A stretch of DNA of 64,000 nt from NCBI RefSeq assembly GCF_900108295.1, contig NZ_FNWK01000001.1:806001-870000 (forward strand), written 5' to 3'. The notes below the pieces were generated by a model. That model saw only the letters and a program-made list of their open reading frames with translations, made no database searches and was not told where the DNA came from. This stretch comes from Sphingopyxis sp. YR583. Its GTDB lineage: Bacteria; Pseudomonadota; Alphaproteobacteria; Sphingomonadales; Sphingomonadaceae. Positions 8,364-15,610 of this stretch are shown here, piece by piece (position 1 is the first letter of the stretch; every line of letters starts with the position of its first letter). The translations under genes and the position numbers were made by a program.

Positions 8364-9098
8364 GTGCGGCCCATGCGAGCCTTGATCGCGGGCATGGTGT
8401 GCGCCTTGGCGGCGACACCTGCTGCTGCCGAGGTCCGGTTGACCGGACCCGAGACGGGTGGCAGCTATCAGCTTGAGGTGATGACCTGGTGGGATATCCC
8501 CTTCCGTTCCGTCATTCGCCAGCGCTACGACTTCAGCTGCGGATCCGCCGCCGTCGCGACCCTGCTCACTTATCATTATGGCGCGCCGACATCGGAAACG
8601 ATGCCCTTTCGCGCAATGTGGGAAAAGGGCGACCGCGAGGCGATCCGCAAAGTCGGCTTCTCGATGCTCGACATGAAGAATTATCTCGCCTCACGTGGCT
8701 ATCGCGCCGAAGGATTCCGGATCACGGCCGAGCAGTTGAAGCAGGTAAAGCGTCCGACAATCGTTCTGATGAACCTGAACGGTTTCAAGCATTTTGTCGT
8801 GATCAAGGGCGTTCGCGGCGACCGTGTGCTCACCGGTGATTCGGTTCTCGGTCTCAACGAATATTCGCTCAGCGATTTCGAAAAGCACTGGAACGGCATT
8901 GCATTGGCCATCGTTGAAGGGGGCAAGCAACGCCCCGCATTCAACCTTGCCGGCGACTGGGGGCCCTGGTCGCGGGCGCCGCTCGAAGAGGACGGCGCGC
9001 TCCATGTTTCGGTCGGTGATCTGACGACCAACCTCCCCCCGCAATATCAGCTGACGCCGCAGATCCTGCTCGATGTGCGCGTCGGCACCGTCAAATGA
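8364..9098 (+). CDS. Periplasmic C39-family cysteine peptidase (FapD-like)
   Basis: A 244-residue C39 peptidase with a signal peptide (about 1-22) and no ABC-transporter domains. The catalytic set is visible: oxyanion Q53, nucleophile C59 (QRYDFSCGSAA), H143 (GFKHFVVIKG) and D159 (LTGDSVLG). Classic C39 domains are fused to ABC exporters and act in the cytoplasm on double-glycine leaders. A stand-alone exported form is known from the Pseudomonas fap operon (FapD). Both flanking genes encode exported proteins with Arg-Gly-Gly sites. The start is either GTG 8364 or ATG 8373; neither has a strong Shine-Dalgarno. The stop overlaps the next gene's ATG by four bases, so the two are probably translationally coupled. 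Confidence 0.88.
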   Translation: MRPMRALIAGMVCALAATPAAAEVRLTGPETGGSYQLEVMTWWDIPFRSVIRQRYDFSCGSAAVATLLTYHYGAPTSETMPFRAMWEKGDREAIRKVGFSMLDMKNYLASRGYRAEGFRITAEQLKQVKRPTIVLMNLNGFKHFVVIKGVRGDRVLTGDSVLGLNEYSLSDFEKHWNGIALAIVEGGKQRPAFNLAGDWGPWSRAPLEEDGALHVSVGDLTTNLPPQYQLTPQILLDVRVGTVK

Positions 9099-9673
9099 GG
9101 CTCATCATGTCCCCCCGCATCCTCCTGCTTGCCTGCGCCCCCATACTGCTCGCCGCGAGCGAACCCCCGGGCGGCGATCCGCTCGCCGGGGCCGAGACGG
9201 TGTCGGACGAGGTGCTCGCGACACAGCGTGGCGGCTTTGCCTTTCAGGGCATGGTTATCGCATTCGGTGCCGATATCCGCAGCTTCGTGAATGACGAGCT
9301 GGCGCTCCGCACGGTCATCAGTTGGACCCCGGAGGGACAGTCGATCGAACGCTTCGTCTCGCCGGCCCTGACCGCGGTCGACGCGGCGCAGATACAGGGC
9401 GGCATCCTGACCAGCGGCGGCATCACCATGCGCGTCGGCGACCAGCCGGTATTTTTGGCGAACAATGGCCAAACGGCACTGATCCAGAGCACCGATGCGA
9501 TCCAGAATGTCCTGATCAACACCGCCAGCAACGTCTCGCTGAACCAGCAGGTCGACGCCGTACTCGACATCAGCGGTTATGAAGGTTTCCGCGACGCGCT
9601 GGCATCTACCCGGATGAGCGATGCGATCGGCGCCGTGATGGGCGCACAGACGGTCAGCGCGCTCGGCAACTGA
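9095..9673 (+). CDS. Exported protein with internal double-glycine processing site (D)
   Basis: A 192-residue protein that overlaps the peptidase stop by ATGA. A start at ATG 9107 is also possible, with GAGG upstream. A hydrophobic signal (about 6-22) is followed by a short spacer and a double-glycine site at G46-G47 (VLATQRGG; L at -7, V at -12). The matching site in the protein at 7946 is LDTLRGG, so both share L-x-T-x-R-G-G. After the site come beta-prone segments and the shared motif VLINTASNVSLNQQ. The gene ends just before a strong terminator. It is likely a paralogue or partner of the product at 7946 and a substrate of the C39 peptidase. No named family is recognised. Confidence 0.78.
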   Translation: MRLIMSPRILLLACAPILLAASEPPGGDPLAGAETVSDEVLATQRGGFAFQGMVIAFGADIRSFVNDELALRTVISWTPEGQSIERFVSPALTAVDAAQIQGGILTSGGITMRVGDQPVFLANNGQTALIQSTDAIQNVLINTASNVSLNQQVDAVLDISGYEGFRDALASTRMSDAIGAVMGAQTVSALGN

Positions 9674-9712
9674 ACGACCCCCCGATCCTGTTTCACAGGA
9701 ACGGTTCACCTG

Positions 9713-9739
9713 CCCCGCCTTTTGGCGGGGCTTTTCTTT
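9713..9739 (+). terminator. Rho-independent terminator of the exported-protein operon
   Basis: Perfect 7-bp stem CCCCGCC (9713-9719) / GGCGGGG (9724-9730) with a TTTT loop, followed by CTTTTCTTT. It lies between two convergent operons. The reverse strand has AAAA in the loop but no T-run after the stem, so it mainly serves the plus strand. Confidence 0.85.
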
Positions 9740-9765
9740 GTCGCGATTGTTGGAACGTCGAAGAC

Positions 9766-11202
9766 CTATATCTTTCCGCCGAACGGCATGCGCAGCGTGA
9801 TCGATACGTCGGGTGCATCCTCGGTCACCCCGATTTCGAAGCCGAGGTTCAGGACGTCGCGCGCCGTCAGACGATAAGACATGCCGAAATTGAGCGAACC
9901 GACATGGATATAGTTGGACTTCTGGATCGTGTCGCCAATCTCCGAGCGGGTCGGGAAGATATAGTTGTGGCGATAACCGAGCGAGAAGGAGAAGCGCGGA
10001 TTGAGCGCGAAGCCGAAACCGACATTGGCCGAAACCGCGTCACCCGGATCGACGCGTCCGATCAGGACGTCACCGACCATTTTGTTCACGTCGCGCGGGA
10101 TATGATAAAGATAGGCGAGACCGCCATAGATGACTGCGGGATCCGACGGCATCAGGAAATTGATGCCTGGCTGGACGGCCCAGAAGCCCGACCCCGTGGC
10201 AAGGCCCGTTGCGACGCCGAACTCGTCATAGCCGATATCGAACGCCCCCTTGCCCGTATCCGATTTGACGCGCAGCGACCCGACGAAGATCGGCTTCTGC
10301 CCGACCGGCCGGTTGAGTTGGTACCGCAGCGAAAATTCGGCGTCGCCGATCCCGTCCTCGCGTAAAGCGATCGACCGGACGATCCCTTCATCGCGCTGCT
10401 GGACGACCTCGATCCTGTCGTTGCGATAAAGATAAGGCAGCCGCACTTCGGCTTCGAGCCGGTCGCTGATGCCGTAACGAAGCGATGCGGTGCCGACGAG
10501 CGTGTCGCGGTCGGCGTCGGTCGCCTCGATCAATCCGATCTGGATGCCCGGGATCAGTTCGATACCGCGAAAGACGAGCCGATTGGTCGACGAACGCGTA
10601 TATTCGAACGAAGGCTCGAAGATAAGATGGCCGGCGCGCGTCAATACGCCCTGCCCCTCGGGAACCGCAGCGACACGCTGTTCGGGCGGCTCCTCCGGTG
10701 GGGGCGCTTCGCCCACGGGCGCGTCGGGCAGCGCAACCGAGTCGCTTCCCGGGCCCGGAAGCGCGGGGCCGGCGCCCTGCCCCCCCATGCCGGTTCCGCG
10801 GAACATCTCCAGCGGTGCTTCGGCGAGGGCGAAGGACGAGAGTCGGTCGATTTGTGCCTGCTGGGTTATCAATTGCCCCTGCATCTTCACGATCTGTTGC
10901 CGCTGCTCGACGAGCATCGCATTTTGCTGATCGATCAGCGCACGTTGTGCGGCGAGGATTTGGCGTTGTGCGTCGATCTCGCTCTGCGCACCTGCGGCCG
11001 GGGTGCTCTCGGCGATGCCACCCGCCCCGGACGCAGCCGCATTCCAAGTTGGCGCGGTGTCGAGGAAGGGAAGCGCAGCGCACAAACATTCGAGCGCCGG
11101 GGTTTCGTGCGCGCTCGCCTGTGACGGAACGAAGACTGTCGAGAGGCCGACAGCAGCCACGCCGACATGGCGCAGCACGGGCGGGGCGATCATGCTGCTC
11201 AT
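9766..11202 (-). CDS. FapF-like outer-membrane beta-barrel protein with N-terminal coiled coil
   Basis: A 478-residue exported protein. The signal peptide ends near residue 31 (SQASA). A Gln-rich heptad stretch at about 73-121 (QRQILAAQRALIDQQNAMLV) forms a likely trimeric coiled coil. A Pro/Glu-rich linker at about 140-185 is followed by some 280 residues of alternating beta strands typical of the phenol-degradation-meta-pathway / FapF barrel family. Pseudomonas FapF has this order (helical coiled coil, plug, barrel) and exports amyloid subunits across the outer membrane. The start ATG overlaps the stop of the upstream Crp/Fnr gene (ATGA), so regulator and barrel are co-expressed. Its place opposite the C39 locus supports a role as the secretion pore, though this is inferred. 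Confidence 0.78.
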   Translation of the reverse strand: MSSMIAPPVLRHVGVAAVGLSTVFVPSQASAHETPALECLCAALPFLDTAPTWNAAASGAGGIAESTPAAGAQSEIDAQRQILAAQRALIDQQNAMLVEQRQQIVKMQGQLITQQAQIDRLSSFALAEAPLEMFRGTGMGGQGAGPALPGPGSDSVALPDAPVGEAPPPEEPPEQRVAAVPEGQGVLTRAGHLIFEPSFEYTRSSTNRLVFRGIELIPGIQIGLIEATDADRDTLVGTASLRYGISDRLEAEVRLPYLYRNDRIEVVQQRDEGIVRSIALREDGIGDAEFSLRYQLNRPVGQKPIFVGSLRVKSDTGKGAFDIGYDEFGVATGLATGSGFWAVQPGINFLMPSDPAVIYGGLAYLYHIPRDVNKMVGDVLIGRVDPGDAVSANVGFGFALNPRFSFSLGYRHNYIFPTRSEIGDTIQKSNYIHVGSLNFGMSYRLTARDVLNLGFEIGVTEDAPDVSITLRMPFGGKI

Positions 11203-11879
11203 ACCCCTGCTCCCTGACCTGTAAACGGCCGGCGCTCCGGCATGCTACGCATATGATCGATCGCAACGCCCATTTCTTCACCGGCGATTGCGCGCAGCCC
11301 ATCGAAATCGACCAGCCGGCACAATTGGGGGCCCTCAAGTTCGATCAGTCCCTGCCGCACAAAGCCTGAAATCGTCCGGCTAACCGTATGGATCGTCAGG
11401 CCGAGGTGATCGGCGATATCGCCCCGCGTCATGGGCAACGGAACGCTACCGAAAGCCGACAGCCGCTTGGCCGCGATCAACAGAAACGCCGCAACGCGCT
11501 CATTGGCATTGCGGCGGCCGAGCAAGAATATGCATTGATTCGCACTGTCCAGCGCCCGTTCGAGCGCGCGGTTCTGTCCGAGTGAATCAGGGTCGCCATT
11601 CGACGCAGCACGGCGAGTGAGGATCGTGTTGGTGACCGCCTCGGCCGCAGCGTCCCGCGCGCCATATTCGACGCCGAACACGTCACCCTGGTAGAAAAAG
11701 CCCGTCAGCTGGCGGTGCCCGTCGACATGAAAATGGCACGTTCGAACGGTTCCGGAGATGACTTCGAACCAGCAATCGCCCGGATCGCCCTGCGAAAAAA
11801 TAATCTCGCCTTTACGAAATTTTAGGATGGTATCCTGTGGAATGGATCCACGTTGGAATTCTGTCGACAGACCTTGCAC
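11199..11879 (-). CDS. FixK-like Crp/Fnr-family transcriptional regulator
   Basis: A 226-residue regulator with a cyclic-nucleotide-type sensor domain (about 15-125, FRKGEIIFSQGDPGDCWFEV), a long dimer helix, and a winged helix (about 155-215, DIADHLGLTIHTVSRTISGF) typical of the FixK/NnrR branch. The four-cysteine N-terminal cluster of true Fnr is absent, so it is probably not a direct iron-sulfur oxygen sensor. The GTG start has GGAGA six bases upstream. It is translationally coupled to the FapF-like gene. A FixJ-box-like site lies about 130 bases upstream of the start, and a FixJ-type regulator is encoded at 1526. Confidence 0.88.
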   Translation of the reverse strand: MQGLSTEFQRGSIPQDTILKFRKGEIIFSQGDPGDCWFEVISGTVRTCHFHVDGHRQLTGFFYQGDVFGVEYGARDAAAEAVTNTILTRRAASNGDPDSLGQNRALERALDSANQCIFLLGRRNANERVAAFLLIAAKRLSAFGSVPLPMTRGDIADHLGLTIHTVSRTISGFVRQGLIELEGPQLCRLVDFDGLRAIAGEEMGVAIDHMRSMPERRPFTGQGAGV

Positions 11880-12009
11880 GCCACGTCTCCAATCTGGAAT
11901 TGGTATTTGCGGCGACCCCGTTTGCGAGTCTCATCTGCCTTTGCGGGTGTTGAATCCATCCGCATAAAAACCAAGGAATCTGTGTGTATGAACCGCCCAG
12001 CAAAATCAC

Positions 12010-12027
12010 TTACGTAAATTTCCTTAG
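12010..12027 (-). promoter_or_regulatory. FixJ-box-like site
   Basis: The bases TTACGTAAATTTCCTTAG resemble the FixJ target known from rhizobial nifA/fixK promoters as I recall it (TAAGTAATTTCCCTTA-like). Its centre would lie near -40 of a minus-strand transcript using the weak CATACA -10 at 11990-11985. That position would suit activation of the Crp/FapF-like operon by the FixJ-type regulator at 1526. Consensus recall and spacing are both uncertain. Confidence 0.45.
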
Positions 12028-12071
12028 CGTTTCAGGATGGATTACGACTTGATTTCAATGTCATAGCTATA

Positions 12072-12100
12072 TTGACATACGCAGTGTCGCTATATGGTTA
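12072..12100 (+). promoter_or_regulatory. Candidate promoter of the short LuxR-type gene
   Basis: A perfect TTGACA (12072-12077) is followed after 15-17 bases by TATGGT or TGGTTA as a poor -10. It is placed to drive the gene at 12238. Confidence 0.35.
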
Positions 12101-12237
12101 ATTAGCTTAGGTTAATTGCTAAACAGCGCGCAAAGGGATATCATCTAAGCCAGAGCAGGTGGGTTGCGGCAATTGCCGCGCAAAAGATGCTCGTCGGTCG
12201 CAAAGTGTCTACGCCTTGGGTGTCAGGGGATTGCACC

Positions 12238-12504
12238 GTGCATCGAAACGCTTTGAACGTCGAACCGCATTTGACCTTTCGTGAGCATCAAATACTCGAA
12301 TTGGTAGCAGTCGGCTGCTCGGCCAAGCAGATCGCGCTCGAGATCAATATCGCTCCGCGAACCGTCGAACGGCATATCGAAAATGTGCGATTGAAGCTGA
12401 ATGCCCGCAACCGCGCGCACCTGATAACCCAAGCCATGCACCTCGGGCTGCTCGTCATCGAAACACCATCGCCCGACGAACCGACACTTTTCGAACTCAA
12501 ATGA
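12238..12504 (+). CDS. Short LuxR-type helix-turn-helix protein without a sensor domain
   Basis: This 88-residue protein is almost only a GerE/LuxR DNA-binding domain (LTFREHQILELVAVG, then IAPRTVERHIENVRLKLNAR). I chose GTG 12238 because AGGGGA lies seven bases upstream. ATG 12187 in the same frame would add 17 residues with no domain and has no Shine-Dalgarno. With no receiver or ligand domain it may act constitutively or by titrating operator sites. It is divergent from the FixK-like gene and close to the secretion locus. Its stop codon ends one base before the 3' end of a tRNA on the other strand. Confidence 0.75.
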   Translation: MHRNALNVEPHLTFREHQILELVAVGCSAKQIALEINIAPRTVERHIENVRLKLNARNRAHLITQAMHLGLLVIETPSPDEPTLFELK

Positions 12505-12581
12505 TGGTGCACCCGACTGGATTCGAACCAGTGGCCCCCAGATTAGGAATCTGATGCTCTATCCTGCTGAGCTACGGGTGC
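12505..12581 (-). tRNA. tRNA-Arg (CCT anticodon)
   Basis: The reverse strand folds as a full cloverleaf: acceptor GCACCCG/CGGGTGC, D stem GCTC/GAGC, anticodon stem TCAGA/TCTGG (closing pair imperfect) with loop TTCCTAA, giving anticodon CCT. The T arm is ACTGG-TTCGAAT-CCAGT, and the CCA end is encoded. It decodes AGG. It directly follows the comF-grxC-DUF1178 genes on the same strand. Confidence 0.95.
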
Positions 12582-12583
12582 GC

Positions 12584-12602
12584 CGCCGCTCGTGTAGCGG
12601 CG
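12584..12602. other. GC-rich hairpin between DUF1178 gene and tRNA
   Basis: CGCCGCT (12584-12590) pairs with AGCGGCG (12596-12602) around a five-base loop. No T-run follows on the minus strand, so it could be a weak terminator or simply a spacer that allows read-through into the tRNA. Confidence 0.4.
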
Positions 12603-12630
12603 CAGCGCGCGAAGCGTCAATCGCAATGGA

Positions 12631-13095
12631 TTAATTGGCCGCCTCGGGTGGGACGATCGGTACAAGTAGCGGCATCGCGGCGATCCCGTCATCGCGAAGC
12701 GATTGCGCCTCCTCGGGCGACGCCTGGCCGTGGATCAGATCCTCGGTCGCGCGGCCTTCGTGCATCGCACGCGCGGCGTCGGCAAAATCGCGGCCCACCC
12801 AACGCGATTGTGGTAGCATTTCGGCTTGTTTCGCAGCAATATCGGCAAGAAGTTTGCGCACCAGTTCGGGCGACGGTTCCTCCGAAACGGCGGGTTTGGC
12901 AGCGATCTGAGCGACGAGTTGATTCGACTTCGCTCCGACCCGAGGCGCCATCACCGCCTTTTTCACATTGTCATCGCCGCACACGGGGCAGCTGATCAGC
13001 CCGCGCGCCTGTTGATCCGAAAAGCTCTCGCTGCTCGCGAACCAGGCTTCGAAACGGTGATCTCCGGCGGCACAACAAAGGTCGAAAACGATCAA
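12631..13095 (-). CDS. DUF1178 family protein
   Basis: A 154-residue protein. The N-terminus (IVFDLCCAAGDHRFEAWFAS) and the following CPVC pair are typical of DUF1178, a small conserved alphaproteobacterial family of unknown function with a zinc-ribbon-like start. The family begins with MIVFDL, which matches a TTG start at 13095, one base after the grxC stop. A longer frame to 13155 would run into grxC and adds nothing recognisable. It forms an operon with comF and grxC. A metal or redox role is only suggested by the cysteines and the glutaredoxin neighbour. Confidence 0.82.
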   Translation of the reverse strand: MIVFDLCCAAGDHRFEAWFASSESFSDQQARGLISCPVCGDDNVKKAVMAPRVGAKSNQLVAQIAAKPAVSEEPSPELVRKLLADIAAKQAEMLPQSRWVGRDFADAARAMHEGRATEDLIHGQASPEEAQSLRDDGIAAMPLLVPIVPPEAAN

Positions 13096-13096
13096 G

Positions 13097-13357
13097 TCAG
13101 GCCAGCCCCAACAGCGGGTCGAGCCCACCACGCGCGTCGAGCGCCGCCATATCATCGCTGCCGCCGATATGCTTTCCGTCGATGAAAATCTGAGGAACGG
13201 TACGCGCCCCGCCTGCGCGCGAGACCATTGCGTCGAACCCGGCGCGGTCGGTCGTCAGGTCGATTTCCTGATATTCGACACCCTTGCGATCGAGCAACGC
13301 CTTGGCGCGCGAACAATAGGGGCAGAAAAATTTCGTAAACACTTCGATCTTGGCCAT
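13097..13357 (-). CDS. grxC: Glutaredoxin 3
   Basis: An 86-residue dithiol glutaredoxin with the CPYC active site (FFCPYCSRAKALL), the cis-proline region TVPQIFIDG and the glutathione-binding GGSDD motif. It reduces disulfides and mixed glutathione disulfides in the cytoplasm with electrons from glutathione. Length and motifs match the GrxC type. It lies four bases after comF and one base before the DUF1178 start, so the three genes are read together. Confidence 0.95.
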   Translation of the reverse strand: MAKIEVFTKFFCPYCSRAKALLDRKGVEYQEIDLTTDRAGFDAMVSRAGGARTVPQIFIDGKHIGGSDDMAALDARGGLDPLLGLA

Positions 13358-13361
13358 GTGG

Positions 13362-14222
13362 CTATCCTGTCATCACTAGGTCCGTCATATCGGAATCCAA
13401 CGAAGCAAAGTCAAATATGTTGCCGGTCATCAGGGCTTCGGGGACCACTCTTGCCCAAGTGAGCGCCGATACGCGCGCTGCGCCGCAGCGTCCCAACATG
13501 CGCGACGCGGCCCGCAGCGTTGCGCCGCTGGCATGGACATCGTCGATCAGCACCAGATGACGATCCGCCGCGCGCGCCTTGGCATCGCTTGCCAGCGCAA
13601 ATGCGCCCGCAACGATGCGCTCGCGCTCGCGCCGCCCCTTGCCGCGTAACGATGCGGTCGCCTTGACCCGCAAAAGCAGATGATGGTCGTGCGGTACGCC
13701 GGTCAGCCGCGATAATTCGTCGGCCACCAGTGCCGCCTGGTTGAACCCGCGCGACCAGAGCCGCCAGCGATGCAGCGGCACCGGAACGAGCAGCATCGCG
13801 TCGATATCGCCCAGCATGGTGAGTTGCCGCGCCATCAACCGCGCCATCAGACGCGCATGTCCCGTTCGCCGCGCATATTTAAGGCGCAGCGCCACCGTGC
13901 GCGCGACAGGACCGTAAGCGACGGCGGCGGGAGCGCGCTCGAACGGCGGGGCGCCCGCGAGGCACGCACCGCACGCGACCGGCTCGCCAGGTACGGCGCT
14001 CGGTAACGGGATCGAACAGCATGAGCAGGATGGGCCATCGAGAAAATCGAGCGACGACCAGCAGGTCAGGCAAAACTGCCGGTCTTCGACCACGACGACT
14101 CCGCAGCCCGGACAGCGCGGCGGCAAGGCATAGTCGACGATCGCACGGGCGGCGACGCGCAAACCGCCGCGCCACGCCCCTGTCGGCGCTTCGTCTTTTT
14201 CGACATCCCCCGTCGCCGTCGC
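13362..14222 (-). CDS. ComF family phosphoribosyltransferase-like protein
   Basis: About 286 residues. Cysteine pairs near the N-terminus form zinc-binding elements (RCPGCG, FCLTCW, CSCC, CGAC). A phosphoribosyltransferase fold follows with the PRPP loop VLIDDVHASGATLRAA. ComF proteins are linked to DNA uptake in competent bacteria, although most family members have no tested role. I placed the start at ATG 14222. A longer frame to 14276 would overlap the divergent methyltransferase gene. It heads the comF-grxC-DUF1178 operon. Confidence 0.88.
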   Translation of the reverse strand, partial: ATATGDVEKDEAPTGAWRGGLRVAARAIVDYALPPRCPGCGVVVVEDRQFCLTCWSSLDFLDGPSCSCCSIPLPSAVPGEPVACGACLAGAPPFERAPAAVAYGPVARTVALRLKYARRTGHARLMARLMARQLTMLGDIDAMLLVPVPLHRWRLWSRGFNQAALVADELSRLTGVPHDHHLLLRVKATASLRGKGRRERERIVAGAFALASDAKARAADRHLVLIDDVHASGATLRAASRMLGRCGAARVSALTWARVVPEALMTGNIFDFASLDSDMTDLVMTG

Positions 14223-14267
14223 CATCCCCGACTTGTGCCGCATCGCCGGGGACGGCACAAGCGGCGC

Positions 14268-15119
14268 ATGTCGCAACCGCCCCGCCCCCTATTTTCCGCC
14301 GCCCGCCATCGCGCCCAGCGCGACCGCATGGCGCGCCTGCCCGCGTCGGCCAACTTTCTTGCGCCAATCATCACCGAAACGCTGCTCGACCGGTTGACGA
14401 TGGTGACGCGTGCGTTTCCCCGCACCCTTTTGATCGGTTCACATGACAGGACGCTCGTCGACCATCTGCGCGCGGCGGATACCGATCTCACGCTCGTCGA
14501 AGCCGGACCGCGCCTCGCGGCCGAAACCGGCGCGATCGCGGTCGAGGCCGACGCCATCGACCTGCCCTTCGCCAGTTTCGATCTCATCCTTTGGCCCGGC
14601 GGTCTCGACAGCGTCAACGACGTGCCGGGCGCGCTGCTTCGCCTCCGCGCGCTGCTAGCGCCCGACGGGTTGTTGCTCGGCGCCTTTGTCGGCGACGGCA
14701 GCCTGCCGCGCTTGCGTCGTTCGGTCGTTACCGAGGGCGTGCGTGCGATCGCGCGCCTTCATCCGCAAATCGACCTTTCCGCGATGGGCAATCTGCTCCA
14801 GCGCGTCGGCTTCACCTTACCCGTCGTCGATGTCGAAGCGCTGACGGTGCGCTATGGCGACTGGTTCACCCTTGCGCGCGATCTGCGGGCCGCAGGCCTG
14901 TCGAGCCGGCTCGCGCCAGCGCCCCCGCCATTGACGCGCGAAGAAGCCATGCGGATTGCAGCCGCTTTCGCGGACCAGGCCGACCCTGACGGCCGTATCG
15001 GCGAAACATTTCGCCTCGTCCATTTCAGCGGCTGGGCGCCGCATCCCGACCAGCCCCAACCGGCACGGCGCGGCAGCGGCACCGCCTCGCTGGCTGCGGC
15101 GCTGAAGCCGAAAGACTAG
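14268..15119 (+). CDS. SAM-dependent methyltransferase (BioC / NDUFAF5-like)
   Basis: About 283 residues. The N-terminus (PRPLFSAARHRAQRDRMARL) matches the NDUFAF5/BioC-like group, in which a short basic segment precedes a Rossmann methyltransferase. The SAM loop is the RTLLIGSHD region, with an acidic residue further on (LVEAGPRL), and there is a motif IV-like LPFASFDLILWPGGL. Human NDUFAF5 hydroxylates an arginine of complex I; bacterial roles are largely untested. The start at 14268 leaves a 45-base gap to the divergent comF gene. The 3' end overlaps the Nudix gene by four bases, convergently. Confidence 0.8.
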   Translation: MSQPPRPLFSAARHRAQRDRMARLPASANFLAPIITETLLDRLTMVTRAFPRTLLIGSHDRTLVDHLRAADTDLTLVEAGPRLAAETGAIAVEADAIDLPFASFDLILWPGGLDSVNDVPGALLRLRALLAPDGLLLGAFVGDGSLPRLRRSVVTEGVRAIARLHPQIDLSAMGNLLQRVGFTLPVVDVEALTVRYGDWFTLARDLRAAGLSSRLAPAPPPLTREEAMRIAAAFADQADPDGRIGETFRLVHFSGWAPHPDQPQPARRGSGTASLAAALKPKD

Positions 15120-15544
15120 ACCAGCGCCTCCAGCAAGCCGATCAGCGGCTTGTCGGCGGGCGGCATGTCAAGGCCATGTAGTTCGACTGGGCGCACCCAG
15201 CGAAGCGCGCTGGCATGCTGCGCGACCGGTGTCCCGCGCCATTTGCGGCACACGTAAAGCAGCAGAAGAAGGTGCCGGTCGCCGAGCATATCGCTCGCGA
15301 AACAGGCGGGTGCGAGGCAGGCATGGTCGACATCGATCGCCAGCTCCTCATCGAGTTCGCGGATCAACGCCTGCTCGGGCGTTTCACCGGGCTCCAGCTT
15401 CCCGCCCGGAAACTCCCACAGCCCCGCCATCGACAGGCCCTCGGGGCGCTGCTGGACGAGCAATCGCCCGTCGCGGTCGACAAGCGCCGCCGCAACGACG
15501 ACAAGCGAGGTTTTCTGCGGCTTTCCGGCTTCTGACACGGACAA
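15116..15544 (-). CDS. mutT: Nudix hydrolase, MutT-like 8-oxo-dGTP pyrophosphatase
   Basis: A 142-residue Nudix protein with the complete box GGKLEPGETPEQALIRELDEEL, in which the REL-x-EE core binds the metal. The LWEFPGG lead-in and total length match MutT, which hydrolyses oxidised dGTP and prevents A:T to C:G transversions. Some relatives act on other nucleotides, so the exact substrate is inferred. It stands alone on the minus strand. Confidence 0.88.
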   Translation of the reverse strand: MSVSEAGKPQKTSLVVVAAALVDRDGRLLVQQRPEGLSMAGLWEFPGGKLEPGETPEQALIRELDEELAIDVDHACLAPACFASDMLGDRHLLLLLYVCRKWRGTPVAQHASALRWVRPVELHGLDMPPADKPLIGLLEALV

Positions 15545-15610
15545 ATTGTTAACCTTCCTGTGTAAATATGGGCACCCTCGGGAACTATAATTTCAGTCAG
15601 GGGTGGAACA

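Larger units (their letters stand above)
11880..12237. other. AT-rich divergent regulatory region
   Basis: This gap of about 360 bases is visibly richer in A+T than the rest of the window and separates two divergent regulator genes. It holds the FixJ-box-like site at 12010-12027, a possible minus-strand -10 (CATACA, 11990-11985), and a possible plus-strand promoter with TTGACA at 12072-12077. I see no further gene. An open frame reaching 12187 upstream of the LuxR-type gene lacks a Shine-Dalgarno. Confidence 0.5.

Noticed and set aside
12187..12237. Longer N-terminus for the short LuxR-type protein from ATG 12187
   Set aside because: No Shine-Dalgarno and no conserved residues; GTG 12238 has AGGGGA at the right distance.
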